Below, piece by piece: positions 57,196 to 64,000 of a stretch of 64,000 nucleotides of DNA. Position 1 is the first letter of the stretch; every line of letters starts with the position of its first letter. The stretch lies in assembly GCF_963678635.1 (NCBI RefSeq), contig NC_087070.1, forward strand, positions 43,818,988 to 43,882,987, written 5' to 3'. The notes below the pieces were generated by a model. The model made no database searches and was not told the DNA's origin. It worked only from the letters and a program-made list of their open reading frames with translations. The DNA comes from Symsagittifera roscoffensis (lineage: Eukaryota > Xenacoelomorpha > Acoela > Convolutidae). A program made the position numbers and the translations under genes.

Positions 57196-60100
57196 TCACT
57201 TACTTAGGTTTCTGATCACCTGATGTCCCGAAACTGAAATTATTGACTGTATTCTGCTTCCTTGTGGCACCATTCCGAACGTCTGCCCAGAGATCACGTT
57301 TAGTTTCATGCTCAAAGTGCTGGGTGCTTTCGTTTCTTCGACTTCTGATGCCTCGAAGGCATTTAGCTTTTCCTGAGTTTTCTCATTCTCTAGTTCGAGC
57401 TTCAACTTTTGTTCGATGTCCTTCGTCACCAACTCCTGCTGGACTCTGTTTAGAGCATCCCTCGCGGCTGCCCTAGAGTCGATCTTGAAATCACCCACCA
57501 CAGTCACCTGTTCCTTTTCATGTATCTCTTCCGTTACTGCCTGCATCTTCTTCGTTGCCAGCTCCAGCGGTTTTTCCTTTCTGCGTGCCTCCGCTTCACT
57601 CAACAGGCAAGCCTTGCTGGCTTTCACACTCGATAAAGCTTCCTCATGCTTTGGATGCTTGATATCTGCCACAGCATCCCAAAATTGTGGACAATCCGAT
57701 TTAAAATGACCTTCCAAGTTACAGAAGAAACACCTTGAGCCGAATTTCGCAATTAATCTTCTCATGAAATCTTCATGATCGACCTATGACGCATCTTCAG
57801 CCTCGAGGATAAAGCCTATTGCTTTCATTCCCTGTTTGTAGGTTGGGCATGCTGACAAATACTGGTCCGTCGAATTGCAATTTGCACAGGAGCGCCTCTT
57901 GTCCGTATCGTCCCTTGGTTTGTACCAGTTGTTACCTTGGCTTGCTGTTCCGTTCTTAAAATTGCCATAATTGTTTTTCTAATATCCAGATGTCGATGGC
58001 GGCTTCAGTAAGAGATATTCTTTTGACTTGAATCTCAACGCCTCTGGCGTTGGCGCATTGGTTAAGAGCGGAGTGTAATGCGTCGCTAACATCGGTTCCG
58101 GTTCACGTATCTCTTCCGTTACTGCCTGCCTCCTCTTCGTTGCCAGCTCTTGCGGTTTTTCCTTTCTGCGTGCCTCCGCTTCACTCAACAGGCGAGGCTT
58201 GCTGGCTTTCACACCCGATGAAGCTTCGTCATGCCTTGGATGCTTGATGTCTGCCACAGCATCCCAAAATTGTGGACAATCCGATTTAAAATGACCTTCC
58301 AAGTTACAGAAGAAACACATTGAGCCGAATTTTGCAATTAGTCCTCTCATGAAATGTTTATGATCAACCTCTGACGCATCTTCATCCTCGAGGCTAAAGC
58401 CTATTGCTTTCATTCCCTGTTTGTAGGTTGCGCATGCTGACAAATGATGGTCCGTCGAACTGCAATTTGCACAAGAGTGTCTCTTGTCCATATTGTACCT
58501 TGGTTTGTACCAGCTGTTACCTTGGTTTGCTGGTCCGTTGTTAAAATTTCTATAGTTTTTTTTTCTAATATCCAGATTTCGATGGAGGCTTCAGTAGGAG
58601 AACTTCTGTTGACTTGAGTCTCAACTCCTCTGGTGTTGGCGCATTGGTTGAAAGCGGAGTGTAATGCGTCGCTAACATCGTTCGAAGCTCATCATTCTTT
58701 ACACCATCGATGAATTTTGAGACTACTGTTAGGTTCATCCTTCTGTTCGACTCATCTGGTTGGCTACGTCTTATCAGCATCTCCAAATCGTCTAGAAACT
58801 TATGTATCGTCTCATCTTCACGTTGCCTCCGTTTCTCGAAGCGCATCATTGCTTTGTGTCCTTGAACCCCTGAGCCAAAACGATTTAATAAGGTTTCAAA
58901 GATTTTCTCAGCAGTATACCACCTGTTTTGCTTTTTGGCCATTACACAATTAAGGGCTGCCCTTCCAGGTTACTGGTGAGCACACTGAATTCTTTTCTTT
59001 CTGACAAGTCCTCCTCTTCAAAATGCAGTTTCATTACCTCTATCCAGGTATCAATGCAGCCATCAGATTCATCTTTATAGCATCTTGGTTTCTTAAAAAC
59101 CCTTCTGGACTTTTCTCTGCGTTCATTGGTTCTAAATAACCTCGTTAGGAATGTTTCCAAAGACCTGTTCAGAGGTTCAAAGGCTGTAGCCAGTGATGTA
59201 GCGTCTCTTGAATACCCCGCTTGAGCATCATTGCTCCCTGCTAAGGGCTCTGGATTTTCCCTCCTGTCCCAATCGCTGGATGACTTCTTCCTTGATTCGC
59301 ATGACTCCAGTTACTGGAATCACATCTCCCAGCCACATGTGTATCTTGCGTCGGTCGTTCGTTTGGGGTCGGTCTGTTGCCAGTTGAACTTCCTCTGATG
59401 TTTGCGCCCCGTGGCTTGTTGTGCCCTGTGCCATAGCTGGATGAACTGCCTCTTCCTCTAGTGGATCCATGTGTCTTTCTCCTATTCGTTTGTTCATTGA
59501 AGTTCACTCTCAGCTCCCTGATGGGTTCTCCCGAGTTCAGCTCCCCATTCCTCGATCCACTCCTGCTGCCTAGTAGCCCATCCAACCTATTCATGATAGC
59601 CTGAGTTCGCCTCTCCATCATCGCGTCTATCTTTGTGTCAAGAGTCCCAAGAGTCTACTCTGGTTGAATTCTCAACTTCTCCATGTCATCTCTCAATCGT
59701 AACTCTCTCTGTTCAGCTTCCCTCGTCATTCGCGACAAGTTCTTAGCCAAGTGTTCATCCATTCTCTCCTTCAAGTGTTTTTCGCTTCTGCTGACTTCTT
59801 GTCTGTTGCGGTTGATCTCTAACCGCAGGTTTTCTCTCTCGACGTGGACTGCCTTTTCTAGTCTACTCATTCTTAAGGACATCTGTTCATTCGGTTCTCC
59901 TATGCTGCTCACTATGCTGGTCAAGACTTCTTCGATTGACGCTCCGTTATCCACTAATGGTGTCACAAGTGGCGGCGTCACCCTGTCGGTTCCAGGTAGC
60001 TTGGTGCTGGTCGAGACTCGGGTCTTGATTCTCTGCCTCGACGTCTCTTCATGATCCAGTTCTGGATACAAAGGTGGGTTACATAGCCCTGTGTTTCTGT

Positions 60101-60611
60101 TCTTCCCAGTTCGAATCTCCGAATTCGTCATAGTCAGAAAGTCCCCTGACTGGCCTAATCCGTTTGTGGTCTTACTTTTTGTCCTCACTACACTAAATTG
60201 GTCCATAGTGCCAGTCTCTCTATTGGTGTATGCGTCATTCTCCTGAGTCGTACCATCTTGCTTGTCATCGTCCTCCTCTTCTTCCTGGGTTTCTGCTTCA
60301 TCGCCTGTACCCGTTCCAATGGTAAATGGAAAGAAGTTTCCGAAAATGATCTTCACTCTTTCTGAAAACGATGAGGACGTTGCCGGTTTCTCCGTCACGC
60401 CATGCATTCTTGTCTTTTGTCCTTCTGAGGACTTTTGACTCCTGCTTTCAATCATTCTGCCTGAAGCGTTCTTCCCTTTGTCGCCTTTGTCGGTCCGGGT
60501 TCGTGTGATCCTTTCCACAAAAGGGTCGTTCATTGATTTTATTTGTTTCGCTGGTATGAATTTTTTGGAGCTATCACTTATTTCAGGTATCCTTGATTTG
60601 TCTAGACTCAT
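57196..60611 (-). pseudogene. Gag region of right gypsy copy, with a duplicated block
   Basis: It starts at Met 60,611 (MSLDKSRIPEISDSSKKFIP), supported by the AT-rich leader just upstream. The first 318 codons are open and rich in Glu, Arg and Ser with coiled-coil character near 59.85 kb. The capsid-like part (RFGSGVQGHKAMMRFEKRRQ near 58.87 kb) and both zinc knuckles follow. The block from capsid end through knuckles appears twice (58.65-58.1 and 58.08-57.6 kb). It is a fossil. Confidence 0.75.
58100..59003 (-). repeat. Near-identical duplicated block, left copy
   Basis: This matches 63,097-64,000 with only a handful of differences over about 900 bases, at a constant spacing of 4997. The neighbouring protease and leader parts of the same copies differ far more. 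The block reaches the window edge, so its true length is unknown. Confidence 0.85.
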
Positions 60612-60650
60612 TTTCAGTTTGTCACTTCTTACTACCTATACACTCAAATA

Positions 60651-61452
60651 CGATTGCTAATGTCTTTGTTGTTTGACTACTGTTAAAAATAACACAACAC
60701 AATAAATTCCAAAAGTTTCACTTAAATAGTGACCACGAATCCCCGTATGTTATCACAGTACAGCGTGTATACATTTTATTCACAATGATCGATTATTATT
60801 TATAAGATATGAAGCTAGCACAGTCCGTTGATATCAATATATTTAAAAGATAGTGTGCTCACTACCCAATCAAGAACAGATTTTTTTGATTTATAACAAA
60901 AAATGAAAAATAAAAGAAAAAATAAAAAATAGTAATAAAGAAAAAAATAAAAATAAAATAAAAATAAAAGAACAGATATTATTGATTTATAACCAAAAAT
61001 GAGAAAATATATAAACATATGTGTTTTGTACTTTAGTCAGTCGCAATGTAATTGCGGAACTTGTTTCTAAAGAAAGAGCTTTCCCTGTTCGGTGCTGCAC
61101 CAAACAGATAAAACTTGAAGGCAGTAATTTTCTAAAGTGGGCGTCTATTGCACCCACCGAGTCCTGTTTTACCTATCTGCCTTCGGATTGCCCGAAATAG
61201 ACCTACTGAAATCCTCAGGGCAATCACTTTCGCAAAAACGATTTGGATTTCAATCCACACAAATCAGTTACAAACTCTTTTTCAATTCACACTTAGTGTC
61301 GTGAATATCCGGGCTTAGACTTGTTTTGGTTTATTCTTGTCTATTATAAAAAAAGTAACCAGTGCAGTCACTGATTCTTAGCCTGTCTCCTAATAACATG
61401 ATACCTTTTACTACTTGTTTTCTTATGTCCACTTAAGTTTTGACAATAAAGT
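60651..61452 (-). repeat. 5' leader of right gypsy copy
   Basis: This is the counterpart of 50,961-51,617 with the same words in order. An A-rich stretch (60,895-60,975, aaaataaaaataaaataaa) is specific to this copy. It holds the leader and perhaps part of a 5' LTR. Confidence 0.6.
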
Positions 61453-61730
61453 ACCCCTCCGGATTGGCAAAATTGGGAGGGACCCTTCGGATTGGCAAAA
61501 ACAGGACCCCTCCGGATTGGCAAAAACAGGACCCCTCCGGATTGGCAAACTTGGGATCCCTCCGGATTGGCAAAAACAGGACCCCTCCGGATTGGCAAAA
61601 TTGGGTTCCCTCCGGATTGGCAAAAACAGGACCCCTCCGGATTAGCAAAATTGGGACCCCTCCGGACTGGCAAAAACAGGACCCCTCCGGATTGGCAAAA
61701 TTAGGACCCCTCCGAATCGGCAAAAATAGA
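61453..61730. repeat. Minisatellite B, right copy (11 units of 25 bp)
   Basis: The consensus acccctccggattggcaaaa is followed alternately by acagg and ttggg, making a 50-bp dimer. All six reading frames are open across it, which yields long spurious open frames on both strands. It borders the third gypsy fragment on its right. Confidence 0.95.
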
Positions 61731-61759
61731 TTTTCCGGGACTCTCTTCAAGTTTTGTGT

Positions 61760-62683
61760 CTACTCATAGTCGATTTTCATCAGCAAAGTGTAACCAAGTT
61801 TCTTTCCACGCTGGATCGTAACCGTAGTTTTCAGTGTGTTCAACAACACACTGGCACACAGCCCGTTTCGTGTTACGGAAAAGCTCCGGCCTAAAATTAC
61901 CGAGCTTTGAATTTTTGGGTTGGGTACCAAACAAACCTGTTTTCTATCACTTAACGAATTTAAATTTCTTATTCTAAAAATTGCTATTACAGCTTGTCCC
62001 GGCTGTAGTTTTACCTTTCTATCTAAAAACATTGGTACCTTAATTTCATCTGTTATTGTTTTTTTAATTGGTTTCTTAATATAGTTCCGGTCCGGCTTTC
62101 TAATCCTTATTACACTGTTGTTCAATTTAATCATCACATCAAAGTTCCTGACAAAACCGCGGTCCAGGATGAATTGGTCTGAGTCTTCTAAATTCTCAAC
62201 AACCAAGAAGCTCATCCAAAGATCGCGTCCTCCCATGTGAAGGACCGTTTTTGGTGTCCTTCCGGCCACGTAGATTGCTCCGCGGTTGGTGGCCGCCAAT
62301 CTGAGGTTCCTTGGAACTAGATATTCCCTCGTGAAGCCCATTCTTTCCCATGTTTTTATCGGCATCACGCTTACCACTGTTCCTGTATCCAGTGGTCCTG
62401 TTACTCCAATTTTCTTCCCATTAGTATCTAGCAGATGTGCAGTCACACCTGCCTCATACCCTATGTGCACTGCATCTTGCTCCATCCTGGCGTCATGGCC
62501 AATTCTGCGGACATTAAGTTCTTCCTGTCCCAAATAGATCTGTCCCATTTGGTCGCTATCTGTTCTGACATAGGTCCTGGTATAGATACTTATCCCGTCA
62601 ACATTCAACATCACTTGATAAGGTCCATAGACCTCCACGTAGCGACCGTGGAGTTTCTTCGTTCGAGGGCCACCCGTTGTCAA
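61760..62683 (-). pseudogene. Protease part of third gypsy fragment
   Basis: A 307-codon open stretch with the DTG active-site loop (VTGPLDTGTVVSVMPIKTW near 62.39 kb). The flap and hairpin region (DQFILDRGFVRNFDVMIKLN near 62.16 kb) and a linker (KVKLQPGQAVIAIFRIRNLN near 61.99 kb) follow. This is the longest open protease-linker stretch in the window. It is a fossil piece without RT. Confidence 0.75.
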
Positions 62684-62777
62684 CGATGCTCGTACAGCCC
62701 TCGACTCTGTGCGTGGCTCTACCTGTCTCAGATAATCTGTATATGTGTCTTAATGCATCATAGTGAACTCTGAGGTA

Positions 62778-64000
62778 TCATTTACTTAGGTTCCTGATCA
62801 CCTGATTTCCCGCAACTGAAAATATTGACTGGATTCTGCTTCCTTCTAGCACCATTCCGAACGTCTGCCCAAAGATCACGTTTAGTTTCATGCTCAAACC
62901 GCTTGGTGCTTTCTTTTCTTCGACTTCCGATGCTTCGAAGGCATTCAGCCTTTCCTGAATTTTCTCATTCTCTAGTTCGAGCTTCAACTTTTGTTCAATC
63001 TCTTTCATCACCAACTCCTGCTAAACTCTGTTTAGAGCATCCCTCGGGGCTGCCCTATAGTCGATCTTGAAATCATCCGCCGCAGTCACCGGTTCTGTTT
63101 CACGTATCTCTTCCGTTACTGCCTGCCTCCTCTTCGTTGCCAGCTCTTGCGGTTTTTCCTTTCTGCGTGCCTCCGCTTCACTCAACAGGCGAGGCTTGCT
63201 GGCTTTCACACCCGATGAAGCTTCGTCATGCCTTGGATGCTTGATGTCTGCCACAGCATCCCAAAATTGTGGACAATCCGATTTAAAATGACCTTCCAAG
63301 TTACAGAAGAAACACATTGAGCCGAATTTTGCAATTAGTCCTCTCATGAAATGTTTATGATCAACCTCTGACGCATCTTCATCCTCGAGGCTAAAGCCTA
63401 TTGCTTTCATTCTCTGTTTGTAGGTTGCGCATGCTGACAAATGATGGTCCGTCGAACTGCAATTTGCACAAGAGTGTCTCTTGTCCATATTGTACCTTGG
63501 TTTGTACCAGCTGTTACCTTGGTTTGCTGGTCCGTTGTTAAAAATTCTATAGTTTTTTTTTCTAATATCCAGATTTCGATGGAGGCTTCAGTAGGAGAAT
63601 TTCTGTTGACTTGAGTCTCAACTCCTCTGGTGTTGGCGCATTGGTTGAAAGCGGAGTGTAATGCGTCGCTAACATCGTTCGAAGCTCATCATTCTTTACA
63701 CCATCGATGAATTTTGAGGCTACTGCTAGGTTCATCCTTCTGTTCGACTCATCTGGTTGGCTACGTCTTATCAGCATCTCCAAATCGTCTAGAAACTTAT
63801 GTATCGTCTCATCTTCACGTTGCCTCCGTTTCTCGAAGCGCATCATTGCTTTGTGTCCTTGAACCCCTGAGCCAAAACGATTTAATAAGGTTTCAAAGAT
63901 TTTCTCAGCAGTATACCTGCTGTTTTGCTTTTTGGCCATTACACAATTAAGGGCTGCCCTTCCAGGTTACTGGTGAGCACACTGAATTCTTTTCTTTCTG
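62778..64000 (-). pseudogene. Gag part of third gypsy fragment
   Basis: This covers the capsid-like part (FEKRRQREDETIHKFLDDLE near 63.83 kb), the knuckles CANCSSTDHHLSAC (near 63.46 kb) and CFFCNLEGHFKSDC (near 63.3 kb) and the Glu/Lys-rich Gag tail (IEQKLKLELENEKIQERLNA near 62.98 kb). It is cut by the window edge. It is a fossil. Confidence 0.75.
63097..64000 (-). repeat. Near-identical duplicated block, right copy
   Basis: This is the partner of 58,100-59,003 at a spacing of 4997. It extends to the window edge. Confidence 0.85.

Larger units (their letters stand above)
54625..60650 (-). mobile_element. Ty3/gypsy-type LTR retrotransposon, right copy (fossil)
   Basis: On the minus strand it shows gag (60.61-57.2 kb), protease (57.18-56.46 kb), RT and RNase H (56.09-55.39 kb) and a pol tail (55.42-54.63 kb) that runs up to an alpha LTR. 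No integrase part was seen. Gag contains a duplicated block. Open stretches are longer than in the left copy (318 codons at the Gag start), suggesting a younger age, but it is broken, with several breaks. The leader and minisatellite B lie upstream at 60.65-61.73 kb. Confidence 0.75.
61745..64000 (-). mobile_element. Ty3/gypsy-type LTR retrotransposon, third fragment (fossil, runs off the window)
   Basis: On the minus strand the window edge falls inside gag (capsid-like part near 63.85 kb). Zinc knuckles follow (63.45-63.3 kb), then the Gag tail and a protease (62.68-61.76 kb). It ends against minisatellite B. No RT or LTR was seen. Several breaks are present. Its gag part is almost identical to the right copy, while its protease part is more different, suggesting exchange between copies. 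Confidence 0.75.

Noticed and set aside
61368-61769. Overlapping open frames of 66 to 109 codons on both strands with repeated Pro/Gly-rich peptides
   Set aside because: They are produced by the 25-bp stop-free minisatellite, which is open in all six frames. There is no evidence for a gene.
1-64000. A host protein-coding gene with introns
   Set aside because: No run of exon-like open frames with splice-like borders and family similarity was found outside the transposable elements. A small exon in the AT-rich parts cannot be excluded.

Overview
This window looks like a repeat-rich, AT-leaning animal genome made almost entirely of old transposable elements. I found no convincing host gene, tRNA, rRNA or CRISPR array. 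Four families suggest a cnidarian, perhaps a stony coral or relative: a Ty3/gypsy-type gag-pol with CCHC knuckles, a Penelope-like GIY-YIG element, a CR1/Jockey-like LINE, and a multi-copy family with an SGNH-hydrolase-like domain. The host assignment rests on remembered family resemblance, not on a search.

Layout. 1-3.9 kb is AT-rich DNA with no gene. 3.95-4.89 kb is an LTR (type alpha). 4.9-12.85 kb is a plus-strand, decayed SGNH-bearing element (copy 1), followed by a different LTR (type beta, 12.85-13.7 kb) and a degenerate tandem repeat. 14-16 kb holds nothing identifiable. 16.0-18.1 kb is a decayed LINE (plus). 18.19-18.88 kb is a Penelope-like fragment (minus). 18.88-29.98 kb is a higher-order tandem array of four units of about 2.5-2.95 kb. 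The units are built from beta-LTR pieces, a 35/42-bp minisatellite and short pieces of the SGNH element. The array runs straight into a second plus-strand SGNH element tail (copy 3, 30.0-33.39 kb) and its beta LTR (33.39-34.16 kb).

From 34.2 kb on, everything reads on the minus strand. There is an alpha LTR (34.22-35.03 kb), an SGNH/envelope-like element (35.04-43.6 kb), a gypsy gag-pol copy (43.95-50.96 kb) with its leader and a 25-bp minisatellite, and 1.9 kb of unassigned DNA. Then come another alpha LTR (53.72-54.61 kb), a second gypsy copy (54.63-60.65 kb) with the same leader and minisatellite, and a third gypsy fragment (61.75 kb to the window edge).

How the parts relate. The SGNH family seems to have its own LTRs, polypurine tract, an N-terminal SGNH-like protein and a C-terminal Cys-rich, membrane-anchored part. 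In copy 1 these lie directly behind an LTR with no gag or pol between. This suggests a large non-autonomous or co-packaged partner of a gypsy-like element. Shared LTR types, near-identical duplicated blocks and mixed LTR pairs point to repeated recombination among neighbouring copies. All retroelement copies are treated as broken fossils.
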